A stretch of 64,000 nucleotides of DNA. Origin: Petrolisthes cinctipes (lineage: Eukaryota; Arthropoda; Malacostraca; Decapoda; Porcellanidae). The notes beneath the pieces were generated by a model. The model was not told the DNA's origin. It ran no database searches and saw only the letters and a list, made by a program, of their open reading frames with translations. A program made the translations under genes and the position numbers. Position 1 is the first letter of the stretch; each line of letters opens with the position of its first letter. The DNA is taken from the NCBI GenBank assembly GCA_033782935.1, contig JAWQEG010000414.1, forward strand, positions 544,270 to 608,269. The letters run 5' to 3'. Below are positions 1 to 11,272 of this stretch, piece by piece.

Positions 1-481
1 CTGTAAATTTAAAGTTGAAAAATTAAACTTTTAACACCAAACTTTTCTTGAAATTGTTATTTATTTTGTAACTGAGGACTCGAGTCTATCAACGTTCCTT
101 ATGCAGGCTTGTCATAAATTGTTTCGAAATAAAAATACCTATGGTCCAATAAGTTAAGAGAGGGTGAGAGGAAAAAAACACAGTGTAAACGATGAGAGAC
201 ACAACAGGTGCATGGGAATATTTATATGCCCGATTATTGAATCAATAACCAATTTGTTAAAGTGGCACACGTCTAACCATCACGGACCACAGTATAAATT
301 ATTCACTCCACCACAACACAGAACTTCATGTACAGCCACAATCAAATATCCACCGACACTTTCCTTCCATCATAGTAAATATCTTGGTAATAAAGAACAA
401 CACGTGTATGATTTTGCAGCACCTCATAATAATAATTGAGGGGGTTGAGTTGATGTAAAGTGTTGTTGTTATATGACTTCT
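1..481. other. unassigned AT-rich sequence
   Basis: No gene recognised. A 91-codon frame at 164-439 has no domain-like features and overlaps an inverted-repeat arm, so it is not called. The only structure seen is the arm at 333-372, listed separately. Confidence 0.5.
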
Positions 482-862
482 GACTAGCACAGTGCTAGAG
501 TCTGCGGCTGCAATTCAGCGGCCCAGCGTTCGGTCCTTGCTTGGGACACGATAAAAATCTTTCACTGATGCCAGAGGTTACCACCCCTGTGAGCAAGGGG
601 TGGGGGGTTTGAGTCAGCTGTCTGAGGTCTTCCTGCTTACGCAGCCATAGCCGAGGCTGACTCGGGTCTCACGTGGGTGGAGAGGTCTTTGGGCCACTCA
701 TCATCCATGTGATGTGTACTATAGTTGTGTTTCATACTTACAGTGTGTGCTACACTCTGTCCCATTGACTGCCACTCATTGGCGGACCTTTAACTATAAT
801 TTGATATGATACTGATTTATTTGCACGATGGAAGGTGTCGGTGGTTATTTGATTGTGGCTAT
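333..862. repeat. inverted repeat pair, arms about 37 bp
   Basis: The arm at 333-372 (core AGCCACAATCAAATA) recurs as the reverse complement at 826-862 with a few mismatches, enclosing about 450 bp that includes a SINE. The arms also share CCACCGACAC. They may be the ends of an old TIR element or inverted copies of a short repeat. No target duplication was found. Confidence 0.5.
482..720 (+). mobile_element. tRNA-derived SINE-like element
   Basis: The head resembles a tRNA with an internal RNA polymerase III promoter: a box-A-like stretch near 485-502 (TAGCACAGTGCTAGAGT) and a box-B-like stretch near 526-536 (GCGTTCGGTCC), about 30 bp apart. A GC-rich body unrelated to tRNA follows (about 560-720), as expected for a SINE rather than a functional tRNA. 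Box B departs from the consensus GGTTCGANTCC, and no clear A-rich tail or target duplication was seen, so this is an old or degenerate copy. The source tRNA cannot be named. Confidence 0.5.
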
Positions 863-1575
863 ACCATACTATAATATTTGTTCACTACTACTATCCGTTT
901 CAGCGCCGGACAGACGCTGTTTTACGCAAATATCTCCTAAACGAATCGTTGTATCAATATAATATTTCAACACAGTATCTTTAACACCCGAGCGTAATTT
1001 ATGGCTGACATACCATATTCCTATATGTGTTATGCGAGGAGTTTACTCGTGAAAAATAGCACAAAGCTGGCCAGTCATATTGACGCATTCGAAGGAAAGT
1101 GTGGCCCTCCCAACACCCTCCCAAACCATTCCTAACCACAACTACATCCTCCCCTTCTCACCCCTCCCTCCTCCTCTTTTCCCCCTAGCTCCTCGCCTCC
1201 CTCATCACTCGTGTCCCTCCCTATTTCTTCCATCACTGTATTATATATTAGAATGTTATGTAGATGTATATGTATAGATATGATTATTAACTAAGAGTAT
1301 GGTGCAGTACAATTCTATAGAGGCAAGACATATTTCACTTTGATAATTACTGTACAACAGCATGTTTACATACATGTAGTATGTAGAAGGTCCATGTTTG
1401 CAGTCCTTATGGTCAACCATGCAAGTGAACACGATGTACTGGCATTACCTGTGGTCTGGACCTTCTAGGAAAAGTTATTAGATACTGTGTACCTATTCAT
1501 TATAAAATGTCAACTTGGTCCAGTTAATATAATGTTATTTTGTTGACTTGTCCCTTTTATATTTACATTATCACC

Positions 1576-1714
<139 letters not shown>

Positions 1715-1715
1715 G

Positions 1716-1850
1716 TGTAGGATTTAATGATGCAAACATGATAAAACAAAATTTATTCACAATCACTGTCAAGGAAAACGTCATCGTCTTCATCATCACT
1801 GGCTTTCACGTTTGTACAATGTGGCAAGACGAAGAACAAACGATGTCCTG
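1716..1850 (-). pseudogene. possible acidic C-terminal coding remnant inside element A
   Basis: Read on the minus strand, one frame ends with an acidic tail (SDDEDDDVFLDSDCE, then a stop at about 1758-1760), and an AATAAA polyadenylation-type signal overlaps that stop. The frame is short, has no upstream start, and matches no family I recognise. It may be the last exon of a lost transposase or of a cargo gene. It could equally be chance, so confidence is low. Confidence 0.2.
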
Positions 1851-2695
1851 CATCCACGGGGGCAAATGGACAACATTGTTGCTAATAGGTGCGCCTCGGC
1901 AGTCAATGATTTCTACCCTGTCACTACTTGAGTCATAGCCTCGGACTCGGGGGTACCTCATACCTCAGAGAGAGGGGGAGGGGATACGGGAGACTGTGAA
2001 TATTCAATTAAGGCATAAATTGGTTATTTAAAAAGGTAAAGAACACATGAAGCAACCAAGAACGATTATATTTAGTTGCCCAAAACCAAAATTAATCATA
2101 TTTCTGGTCGCCTTAAACACGTGAGTTATTATCCGGCTATACGGCCATTAACAACGGGATTAGCTATTGCTTTAATGGTCGTTTGACCCACTCTGGTTTT
2201 CATGTCCACACACAACGGTAACTGTATTAAACAATATTACTAATGAACGATACGTATATACATATTGTCATAGAAAAAATAAAAAATGGAAGAGGGATGG
2301 TGTAAATAGGGGGGTGAAGAGTGAAACGGGGAGGGGGATAATGAGATATTGGGGTAGGGAAGGAAGGAATGGTGTGGGGGAATTTCGGGGTGTTGGTGGA
2401 GGGGTTACACGAGTACCCCACACTCGTCCGATTCTCTATAACGCCTTAGATATGATGACTGGATTAGGCTTAATATCACTCAGTAAACTCCTAACATAAC
2501 ACATATAGTAATATGGTATGTCAGCCATAAATTACGCCCGGGTGTTAAAGACAGTGTGCTGAAATATTATATTGATACAACGATTCGTTTAAGAGATATT
2601 TACGAAAAACACCGTCTGTCCGGCGCTGAAACGTATAGTAGACGAAGGGCTTTCCCAATTCAGCATTTTCATCAGAGCTTTCTAAATACACTTTT

Positions 2696-2830
2696 TGTAT
2701 ACTGGAGTTCCCCTACTGGTCCAAAACATGCCAGAATACAGGACCAGATGAACAAAAGTAATGGTGGTCTGTTACCTGAAAGAGTTTAGAGGAATAATTT
2801 GCTCTGGACCAATTTACCAATACTGTACTC
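2696..2830 (+). repeat. dispersed repeat family D1, copy 1
   Basis: This is one of five copies in the window of a 105-140 bp repeat. The family starts near a CTCCAATG-like end, carries AACAGGACCA in the middle, and closes with GAGGAATCAGTTGCTCCAG followed by ATTTACCAACACTGTAC. This copy is divergent (ACTGGAGTTCC at the start, TTTACCAATACTGTAC at the end). Other copies lie at 16572-16708 (minus), 40033-40170, 61922-62625 (minus, interrupted) and 62866-62990. Confidence 0.65.
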
Positions 2831-2937
2831 TCCTCTCTTATTAAGGACCCTATGATGGTATAGGGAAATTGGAGGTGTAGTGAATATCAATTAAGCACCT
2901 TGACGCATCTTGCATTTCACCTGTCTGAAGGTCTACA

Positions 2938-2996
2938 TCCTGTATTTATTAAATAAATTGTTACCGTGTATAAGAGTTTGTTCACCCCGGTAGTAA
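2938..2996 (+). repeat. LTR 3'-end-like fragment
   Basis: AATAAATTGTTACCGTGTAT, then GTTTGTTCACC, then GGTAGTAAC, closely matches the 3' end of the LTR-like sequence at 13098-13147 and, on the minus strand, 3265-3310. The AATAAA is a plausible polyadenylation signal. It probably marks the R/U5 end of a decayed solo LTR. Confidence 0.4.
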
Positions 2997-2997
2997 C

Positions 2998-3117
2998 ACT
3001 GTCCCTAGTGTTTACAGAGGCTTCTGATTCCCCCTGACAATGTCTCGTAGCAATATTTGTAGGACTCGCTTACCTACAATTTTCTGACTACATCACAGGG
3101 TCCCTTACTTAAAGTAC
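2998..3117 (-). repeat. dispersed repeat family D2, copy 1
   Basis: On the minus strand it runs from AAGGGACCCTGTGATG through TAGTCAGAAAATTG to GAATCAGAAGCC. Related copies lie at 11560-11716 and 58139-58296. The family has inverted ends (AGGGACCCTGTGAT against ATCACAGGGTCCCT), which suggests a MITE. Confidence 0.6.
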
Positions 3118-3261
3118 CTGTACCATCTTCTAATTTACAACAATCATCGACTCACTATTCAAAACAATAGCATCATATGAGAATGGGAAAACATTATTCA
3201 GCAATATGTTTGAGTTATCTATATATGCACTGAAACTTATGTGGAATATAACAATCAGGGA

Positions 3262-3592
3262 GACTAGTTACTAGTTAGAGGTGAACATCAGACTCGTATA
3301 CTAAGTACAGTTTATTTAGTATAGCACAGAGTGGAAGTAACACAGGCATATCCGAACCAAGCCCCGTGATGAAATAGCCTTCCCGCTTGCCTACAGACAG
3401 GGACGTCTGGATACCGCTGTATACGTGGTGTGGAGAGCGCTGGTCTTGCTGTTTCTTGGCTTGTGGTAGTGTGGCGGTAGACAAGGGGAGAGAGCTGTGG
3501 ACACTACTAAGTCAGCCAGCTAAGTGAAGCTATAGCGGCCTTTGCTTGAGGAGCTGGGCAGGTTTAATGGTCCCGCACGTTGGCGGGACAAA
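3262..3592 (-). repeat. LTR-like sequence (probable solo LTR, minus strand)
   Basis: On the minus strand the sequence starts near TGTCCCGCCAACGTGCGGGA (about 3590-3571, itself palindromic). It ends with AATAAACTGTACTTAGTATA, then GTTCACC and a TAGTAAC-type end, the same 3' layout as at 2938-2996 and 13098-13147. The 69-codon frame inside is not a credible gene. The exact ends and a target duplication were not resolved. Confidence 0.4.
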
Positions 3593-4080
3593 TGACGACT
3601 AAGATGCGTGCGCGCACCACAGAGCATGGGAAATAGAGAATGTGATAGGTGCTTGGATCACAACAGGAATATGAATTTGTGAAGGCGACTATATAGTTTT
3701 GTAGGCTTATGTGTGGAAGCCTTATAATATGCCTAATCTGGATAATTGACTCTTTTCTAGCACAATTCCGTGTTTTGTTTTGTTTTAATCAGTCTGCATT
3801 CTGGATCTTTTTCAATCGTTCTTAGAAACGCTTACTCCACATTTATAAAAATACAGTAGCAAGGTAATTTGCAGAGACGAGTGTTTTACATGAAAGCGTT
3901 CAGTACATGAAGTAAAATTAATAGCCATTGAAAGCCTGCTGGATAATTTAGCTACTTTTCTAGAGCTACTGATGAAAATCTAGCGGTAAAAGAGCGCTGA
4001 CCGAGGCAAATTCTAGCGCACAACATGCTTGAAAAAGTGGGAACACTGGGTCACAGCTTGCCAATTACCCACAGAAAGTC
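3593..4080. other. unassigned sequence upstream of the Mutator-like gene
   Basis: No coding potential recognised. It may contain the left TIR and promoter of the Mutator-like element whose coding region begins at 4194, but no matching right-hand repeat was identified. Confidence 0.3.
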
Positions 4081-4193
4081 AGAGTGGGAGGTAGTGTGCC
4101 GCTTTTCTCCACGATTTTCCACGTGCATGCAGCGTTTCTCTGCTGTTACTCTTTGTCTGACTCATCCTTCGCTGTGTTTTCTCGCCTGTCATC

Positions 4194-5917
4194 ATGTCTA
4201 GCAATAGTGTTGACGTTTCAAAAAAGAAGAAAATGACACGGAGACAGAATTTAAAGAAAATGTGGGAAGCGAGAAGGAAGAATAACGAGAGTGTTGCTGC
4301 TGCCTCTTCCACCCTACCTTCTACCGCGGTGCCAGGCGTGCCTTCTACCTCCTCTACCCTGCCTTCTACCGCTGTGCCTTCTACCTCCACTGACAATACC
4401 AGCACCACAAGAAACGTTTGTGCAGCTAATAGGAAGCTGGACTTGAGCATGGAGTTAGCTCTACATGATACACAAGAGTACGAAATGCAAAAGTGTTTAA
4501 TTGTTGAAAAAGACAGATTGTTGCAGTGGGTACGCTCAATTATACGATGTTCCTGTGGCAAGAAGATCCAAGTTTAAGAAGTAAAGGTAGATGGTATGGT
4601 TAGTACTTTTGATGCAGTGTGTGGTAACTGTAAAGTTGAAAATTTGCTACATCAGGAGGTGGGAAGGTAGATAGGTACCACATTCAACAATAACTTGTGA
4701 AAAGTACCTTACGGTCTGGAATTAGATATATTGGAGCTGAGAACATGTTCGTTGCTTTTAACTTGGACCCACTGTCTGAAAAATATTATTACGAAATGGC
4801 CAAAGAAATTGAGGTGGAGGGTATAGAGAAACTTGAAAATATGATTGAAAAAACACGGGCTAAGTTGCATAGCATACTGAAAAACAGGGATGGAAATGAG
4901 GAAGAAGTGAAAAATATATACGTGTCTTGTGATGGATCTTGGCCCAAGCGTGGCTTCACCTCAAATTATGGATTTTTTTCTGTGATTGAAGTTAGTACTG
5001 GGTATTGTGTAGACTTCGTAGTACTCAGCAAGTGGTGTAAGATGTGTTCGAGCAACAGTGGTGGGCAGGTCCCTGTGCATGAGTGTACACAGAACTTCCA
5101 TGGCAGTTCTCCTGCCAGGGAAGTGGAAGGCTGGAAATTACTATGGGAGCGTTCAGTTGCTAAATGCAAGTTCAGGTATGTCAAGGTTGTGTCTGACGGA
5201 GACTCGAAGGGCATTGCAGCGGTGCAGGAACTAGACCCTTATGGAGTGAACATTGAAAAATATGAGTGTCAACCACGTTTCTAAGCGACTTGGGAGAGCT
5301 CTACTCAATGCCTCGAAAAATCTGAAGCTTTGTGGTAAGAGAGAGGGCACACTAACAAAAGACAAGGTGTTACGATTGGCACACTACTTCGGTACAGCGA
5401 TCAAGGAGGAGACCACTGTGGAGGATATGAAGAGGGCTATTTTAGCAACACTGAAACACTTTAAAGGTACCGACAGTCACCCCCAACACAACACTTGCCC
5501 AGATGGTGAAAATTCTTAGTGTTTTTACAAAAGAGCCATTGCTAACAACCAGCCAATTCCATCCCACAAGCAGAAAATGAAAACGTATCTAAAGGAGAGT
5601 GTAGTGGCGAATATTATGCCAATTTATTTGAGACTGGCAAACTCCAAACTACTGGAAAAATGCAATGGTGATACACAAAACAACAATGAGAGTCTACACA
5701 ACGTAATTTGGAGTATGCTCCCCAAGACAAAGTTCTTTTGTCTCAGAAGAATGACATACTGCATTTACCATGCTGTGGTCAGTTTCAATCATGGCAATTT
5801 GGCAGCTGAGGCAGTAGACGGTAAGATTGGGATGCAGAGCCAGAAAGTGTTGAAGAGGAAAGACAAGAAGAGAGTAAGTACTGAAGAATGGAGTGCACAC
5901 AAGAAAGAGGAAAATAA
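4194..5917 (+). pseudogene. Mutator-like transposase pseudogene (PF20700-type)
   Basis: A DNA transposase of the animal Mutator-like group, broken into four readable pieces: 4194-4577, 4697-5284, 5253-5519 and 5577-5921. The first has a basic N-terminus, a Ser/Thr/Pro linker and half of a zinc ribbon (CSCG), whose second half (CGNC, about 4627-4638) lies beyond a stop at 4575. The second carries the family motif around YVSCDGSWPKRGF (from about 4918), a Cys/His cluster and VVSDGDSK. The later pieces carry HVSKRLGRAL, a CPDGENS motif cut by TAG at 5517, and the NNESLHNVIW and VSFNHGN motifs. At least three stops and one frame shift near 5265-5284 make it inactive. The ATG at 4194 starts the basic region. 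The C-terminus continues after element B at 9686-9742. The family assignment rests on recalled motifs. Confidence 0.75.
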
Positions 5918-6099
5918 GTAAAGTTCTGGGGTGGGATCTTCAAAGCATCGTAACCGCAGTTATGATTCTCGTAGCGCCATATTTGCTCGTAAGTTGTTCA
6001 TAACCGCTACGATCGTATCTTCAAAGCCTCGTAAGGGAGTTTCCGTCCGCCATTGTGTGCCATATTTGCTCGTAGCGCTACGAGAACTGAAAAGCACCC

Positions 6100-7600
6100 T
6101 TTAGGCTGATAGCAGGGTTGCGTAGTCGATAAACAACCCGTAAATAGTGAGATTTGAGTTTATTTACACTTGGCGCGGCCGACACAGGCGACATAATGGT
6201 TGTTGTTGTTGTCACTTATCGGTAAATATAAACAAGAGGAGGGGATTCAGTGAGCAGCTTAGGAGAATGGAGCTGCAAGTGTCAATTTAAACTGATGCAC
6301 TGTGAAATAGAAAGTTACAAATACTTTTTTTGTGTATCATTACTTTTGGAGTGTTTAAGAATAATAGGATATAATGGTGACTTACTAATTGCAGGAAAGT
6401 GGCTTCCAGTTACCTGCAAACAAAGCAGAAATTCTTCATTGCATAGTTAGACCTAACTTAATCCATGTAGTATGAGTCTTTAATCCATAGTCCTTTGCAT
6501 GAAGTGGATATTCTTAAGGTTAATAAACTTTCTTTATGATTGATTGACTTTCTAATGAAAATATTACAAGCACATTAATGTGATGTGTGAGCTGGTAACA
6601 TTTAAATAACTAGAATTATATACCTACTGATATATACTGGAGATGTGTAAAAGGTTGACCATATTCCCGAATCTAAAGACAAAAATATGTCTCAGAATTA
6701 ACTAATGCAAATATTATCATGTAAAAGTCTCAATAACATGTACCGTACATGAACCTTTCCAACCAATTCAATTAATTTTATTGAACAGTATAATTTAATA
6801 CATAATTTTCACCTGTTTTCATATTACATAAGACTTGTATTTTTCTAAAATAAATGCTTTTCAACAGCATATAACAAATATGTGACTGGTATTGGTTTTT
6901 CTAAATGTTTTAATTATAGACTATAAAAAACCCTACATTTTATTTACATATGACACCTGTAAAGTTTACAGAAATCCATGATACCTCCCTAGCTATTTGT
7001 ACTATTAGTTTCCTGCATTATCACAGTTCATTACATTATATATACCTGAGTAAAAACCTGCAAATTTATGATATTGGAAAGCTGTTTGAACTCATGTACT
7101 TTCCAACAATGACTGAAAACAAAAAAACACCAATTCCTTAATGACTACAGTACTTGTTTGGCACTCTTCACATTGCTTGGACATATCACAAATATGGCAG
7201 AGAAATTATTAAAATACAATAAGATTAAAGCCACAGTACGGCATAAGTATATCCTTATAGTTAATCTTCGAACCTTGATATGTAAATAAAACTAAGACAT
7301 TAATATTATTAGCCAAAGATAAGAATGCATGAAAAAAAAGTTGATTTTACTTAAAGAATAATAAATCTAACATGAAATGTGAATGTTAAAAGCTATATTT
7401 GAAAGACAAAATATATAATGAAAATAAATAATGTAATTTCTTAAAAAACATAAGCAGAAGTTAACAATAATTTAGATTGAAACCTACACACAAACCACAC
7501 AACTAAAAACATACTTGCACACTAATAACTCTGTCACAAAATATAACACAACTTAAACCACACTAATCATTAAAAAAAAAAATCACACACACACAACAAA
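6100..7600. other. AT-rich interior of element B
   Basis: About 1.5 kb very rich in A and T with only short frames (for example 6250-6450 and 6950-7141). I recognise no domain in them and do not call them. It may be intron or relic sequence of element B. Confidence 0.4.
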
Positions 7601-7639
7601 ACACACTTGAATACAAATCACCGTTTCTCGATAGCCTTT

Positions 7640-9359
7640 TTAATGTTCACCAAAGTTTCTGATATTGTGGCTATATTTTCTGCAAGATCCATCAAAATAT
7701 CCCAGTATATCTGGAGCTAGCGTAGCTTCCAGATGAGCTGTCACACCTCCAGCTGACCTAGAGGAAGGGCGACTTGAGGCTACAGAGCTGTGGTACGAAT
7801 GCTCCTCACTTGATGGTAGGTTTTACCAGCTTCGGCAAGCTGTCGCCAGTCAAAACCTCACAGTCTTCCACTGTAACTGGCTCGAAGTCCTGCCAACTTG
7901 GCCCAGGTCTAGGTGAAGGGGCCCTTGATGGCAGTCCTGGGTCATCCACATCACCTTATTATGAAATTATGAAAATTAGCAACTTTCATATAATTTTAGA
8001 GAAATATTAAGGATTATCGTTATGAATTAAAATTGTAAAGTCACTCTTAAAGAAAGCAGTATATAATTAGTCATACATATAAGTACAGCAGCAGTACTGC
8101 AAATTTTACTTGGTTAAAGTACTCATATGATACATATGGAATCCAACAAAGCATCACAAATTTAGTTTTGATTAACATGGCTCCAATTTTTTCTACTACA
8201 TGAACTGCTAACAGGAGTTATTTATATGATACACAAAATGTATAAATCACTATGTACTTGACTCCTGTATATTGGGTCATCACAGTACATGTACCGTATT
8301 TACTGAAGGTATGGATATATGAGAACATCTTGTATATTTGTTCCTAGGACTAAGGCCTTATGATTTGCACTGTTTAACTTTGAATGGAATTGAGAGGTAA
8401 TGCTGCTCAAAATGTATGTTTTATATATATAAACTCTCAATGTAATTACTTCACAGAGTGCCAATGAGGGAAGATTTCCATATTACTAGCCTAGATGAAC
8501 AACAGGATAGTTTTTACTGTTATATACTGTACATACTGCCTGGGTCTTGGAGTCCACAGAAATACCCGACACTTGCACTTCTTTAATGACTTGAGCCATA
8601 GCCTCTTCTATGTGGGTGAATGTCTTTGTGTCACTAGTGTCACCACCTGAAATATAACGAAAAATGGTACATAATTCAATAACAAAGCAGAACCAAGCAG
8701 AATAAATTACAATATCTGCTGGTTATCGTATTAAAATGGTACTGTATCTAAATCAGGCAATGGACACTCCCCCCCCCCCCCATCCTTCAACCTATGTGTG
8801 CCCATGCCAACAGCCGAATCCATAATATAAATAATGCTTATATAATTTATTTCCTTGATCTGTCTTTCAATAAAACTGTTTGAAGTCTTAGTTATTATAT
8901 TGCACTTGCCAGATTTCACTACATATGGTATATTTCTGCCTGTTACTTGGTAATGGCAATCAACTGTACAGATTTTGAGATTAATATAGAAACTACTGTA
9001 GGTTGGTGTAAAGGAAATAAAACAGTGACAGTAGAAGTTAAAATAATATAATGTCCTCCCAGTCAATGTCTTTGATTTATTTTCATGACAACCAGCTACC
9101 AGTAAACTATTTGTATCATGCTGTTCTTGATTTACAGTACGTAACCTAACCTATCTTAAACTAAACTAGCCAAACCTAACCTAACCAAAAATCTATATAC
9201 AATATACCAGTGATTAGCGTGATATTAAAAATATACCCGGGGGGGGGCAGCTGCCTTATCTCCACTGTTGTGTTAAATGTTTATCAACACAGTATAATAA
9301 TTCACTTACCTGTCTTTTGCTGTTAATTCCTGTCTGATGTCACTTGGTGACTGTGTCAT
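7640..9359 (-). CDS. candidate multi-exon gene in element B, product unknown
   Basis: Four possible exons on the minus strand. Exon 1 at 9359-9310 opens with ATG (MTQSPSDIRQELTAKD) and ends at a consensus donor CAG/GTAAGT. Exon 2 at 8646-8537 follows a TTTCAG acceptor, encodes a hydrophilic segment (MAQVIKEVQVSGISVDSK) and ends at GTATGT. Exon 3 at 7954-7810 has a Pro-rich segment (RAPSPRPGPSWQDF) and ends before GTGAGG. Exon 4 starts at 7757 after a pyrimidine tract and CTCTAG, in phase with exon 3 across a 52 nt intron. Phases from exon 1 to 2 and 2 to 3 do not agree, so an exon is missing or the gene is broken. A second frame near 7700-7618 reads WDILMDLAENIATISETL, a likely coiled coil. 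A Myb/SANT-type accessory gene would fit a Harbinger element, but no DNA-binding domain was found. Confidence 0.3.
9138..9190. repeat. degenerate TTAGG-like (CCTAA) repeats
   Basis: Short runs of CCTAACCTA and CCTAACCTAACC lie here, broken by CTTAAACTAAACTAGCC. They resemble the arthropod telomere motif but the tract is too short and degenerate to interpret. Confidence 0.4.
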
Positions 9360-9685
9360 CTCTATCAGCTGGTGGTGAGACAATGTTTATTTGTTGACAT
9401 TGTAATACTACGTTATGATTGGCTTACAGTACCAAGGACATATTGTTTCCTTCATTGTGATTAGCTGAGAGCCAGTCAGCTGGATGGCGGGATGAACAAA
9501 ACACACGGAACGAAACGGGCAGCGACGCTCACTACGAGGCTATCATCGTGAGCTACGAGGGAGGTTATGAAGCTTTGGAGATACCAACTTATGATCCTCG
9601 TAAGCCACGATCAAATATGGCGGCTACGAGATAGTAAAGGTGATCGTAGCGCCACCAACTTACGATGCTTTGAAGATCCCACCCC

Positions 9686-9742
9686 TGGATGAAGAGAATA
9701 AGAAGGCGAAAGAGGGCGAGACATATGGTCCTGAAATATTCC
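9686..9742 (+). pseudogene. C-terminal piece of the Mutator-like transposase
   Basis: Immediately right of element B a charged stretch (DEENKKAKEGETYGPEIF) ends at a TAG. It resumes the Lys/Glu-rich C-terminus interrupted at 5921, and the YGP ending resembles the YGPG-type end of this transposase family. Its position supports insertion of element B into the older gene. Confidence 0.6.
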
Positions 9743-10008
9743 CACTACCATAGTGAGGAAAGGTGTGATTGGTTAGAAATGCCTTTGAGGAGAGGGAAGG
9801 TACCCACTGCTGGCAAAAATAAATCCCTCTCCTATGATTTGGCATTCTGATGACACCCCAGCAGTGAGGCATTTTGCCAGTAAAGGTGTAAAAACTAAGT
9901 GTGGTGAAGATGTCAGTGGTGGGAATATTGGAGCACACGCAGCCCTCCGAACTGTAGTCATAAAATACATCTCTACAGTCTTTGTGTGGAGGGATTCTGT
10001 TGCTACTG
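9743..10008. other. unassigned sequence between transposons
   Basis: Probably the 3' flank of the Mutator-like element. No gene recognised; the frames at 9660-10106 (minus) and 9834-10040 (plus) show no family features. Confidence 0.4.
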
Positions 10009-10010
10009 TA

Positions 10011-11038
10011 CAGTGCTCGACAAAAGTCTGTGCCGGGTAGAGTAGGCCGGCAAAGACTTTTGGCGAAAAAAGAAAGGCCTGTACCTTTGTGAGGAAAATT
10101 ATTCAAAAGTCAACTGATGACGTGGTATATTCCCTGAGAGAAGGTACTTACTGGAGGTAGCTATTTGTACTGTCACAGTTGATTTAGTGTTCGCTCTCTA
10201 TTCGTAGGGTGTGGTCAGTAAAGAGCGAGGTCTCCTTTTTGTGACTCTTTCTTTGTCATATACTGTGTGTTACTACCTAAGAATGGCTAGGAACATTCCG
10301 TTGAAACAGGATACTATTGGAAAGATAGTTGCTTTAAAGGAAGCAGGCCATCAAACTAAAGAAATAGCCAATTTAACTGGTGTTTGCCATCGGTCTGTGA
10401 GGAAATGGGTTTCTCGTTTTCGTCAGGGTGGCAGTAGTGACATTCCTACCCACAAAACTTGGTCTGGAAGGCCTACGAAAGTATCGGTTCGTGCCAGGAC
10501 CATATTGAAGAGAGACATTGAAAAGAAGCCTCGCACCTCAGCTCGTGCTGTCAACGAGTCCAACCCTGGAACTTTGGGAGATGTGTATGTGCGTATGGTG
10601 GGCAGGCACATTCACTGCCTTGGGTACACAAGCCACCGCCCTGTAAAGAAACCCATCTTGACTCTTAAGCAAAGGCAGCATAGGGTTGCTTTTGCCAAGG
10701 GATATCTTGCTTGGCTTGAGGAAAAGTGGCTAAACATACTGTGGTCGGACGTTTCAATCTTTTCTGTTACTTGTAACACAAGTTCTAACGTTTACTGCCG
10801 AAAGGAGAGTGACCCACTTGACTCTCGTTACATTTGTGGGATGGTAAAGCACCCAGATTACCTAATGGTTTGGGGTTCTTTTTCTGGCAAGGGTTTAGGA
10901 AAACTTGTTGTTCTACCAGCTAACATCAAAGTGAATCAGTTTGTGTACTTACTACTCCTTTTCCACATGTAGAAACATCTTGACTATCGCACTCGCTTGA
11001 TTTTGTTTACACCCTGCACAGACTTTTGTTGAGCACTG
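10011..11038 (+). mobile_element. Tc1-like DNA transposon, internally deleted
   Basis: The left end CAGTGCTCGACAAAAGTCTG (10011-10030, continuing TGC) is mirrored by the right end, reverse complement CAGTGCTCAACAAAAGTCTG: 22 of 23 terminal bases agree. TA dinucleotides at 10009-10010 and 11039-11040 form the expected target duplication. At about 1.03 kb it is shorter than the usual 1.3-1.7 kb because the 3' half of the transposase gene is missing. Confidence 0.85.
10283..10972 (+). pseudogene. truncated Tc1-like transposase
   Basis: Tc1/mariner-type transposase, which cuts and pastes the element at TA sites. The ATG at 10283 (MARNIPLKQDTIGKIVAL) is preferred because it starts the first helix-turn-helix; an in-frame upstream ATG at 10211 adds 24 residues with no domain. 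Visible are the first HTH (ALKEAGHQTKEIANLTGV), a linker with SGRPTKVS, the second HTH region, the first catalytic Asp in ILWSDVSIF, and VKHPDYLMVWGSFSGKG. The reading stops shortly after FLPK-like (VLPANIKVNQFVYL), so the second Asp and the Glu/Asp of the DD34E/D triad are gone. About 230 residues remain of the usual 340 or so. It could still bind its TIRs but cannot catalyse. Confidence 0.85.
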
Positions 11039-11040
11039 TA

Positions 11041-11272
11041 AGTAAAGATATCTTGGAGGAATCAGAGCCCCCGTATTTCCCGCAGCTTAGTTTACTTCTC
11101 TTAATACACTCGACATGAACAATTTATTATTTCTTGTTAGTTCATCTCGGTGATACGAAACTGGAGTAGGATGATAAGGTAAGTGACCACGAAGCTGGAT
11201 ACCTGAAACAACACAAGAGATTCTATTATCACAGGGAGGTGTTTGCCTTTTATAGTACTTGGTGGTGGGGAA
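11041..11272. other. unassigned sequence
   Basis: Contains a GGAGGAATCAGA-like scrap reminiscent of D1/D2 repeats near 11054. Nothing else recognised. Confidence 0.3.

Larger units (their letters stand above)
5928..9685. mobile_element. TIR element B inserted in the Mutator-like gene
   Basis: The ends are identical for 26 bp: GGGGTGGGATCTTCAAAGCA at 5928, continuing TCGTAA, against the reverse complement ending at 9685. Weaker similarity runs to about 6060 and 9540, with recurring CTCGTAGC and CCATATTTG motifs. The interior is AT-rich. A candidate split gene lies on the minus strand (7640-9359) and no transposase was recognised. The element sits within the C-terminal codons of the Mutator-like frame, so it is younger than that element. 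No convincing target duplication was found. The GGG-type ends hint at PIF/Harbinger, unproven. Confidence 0.8.

Noticed and set aside
164..439. 91-codon frame as a gene
   Set aside because: No recognisable domain, and it overlaps an inverted-repeat arm.
4079..4561. 160-codon minus-strand frame
   Set aside because: Shadow of the plus-strand Mutator-like gene, whose motifs are in the plus frame.
5905..9705. GAGGAAAATAAG and GAAGAGAATAAG as a target duplication of element B
   Set aside because: They are not adjacent to the TIR ends and both lie in a Lys/Glu-rich coding stretch where similarity is expected.
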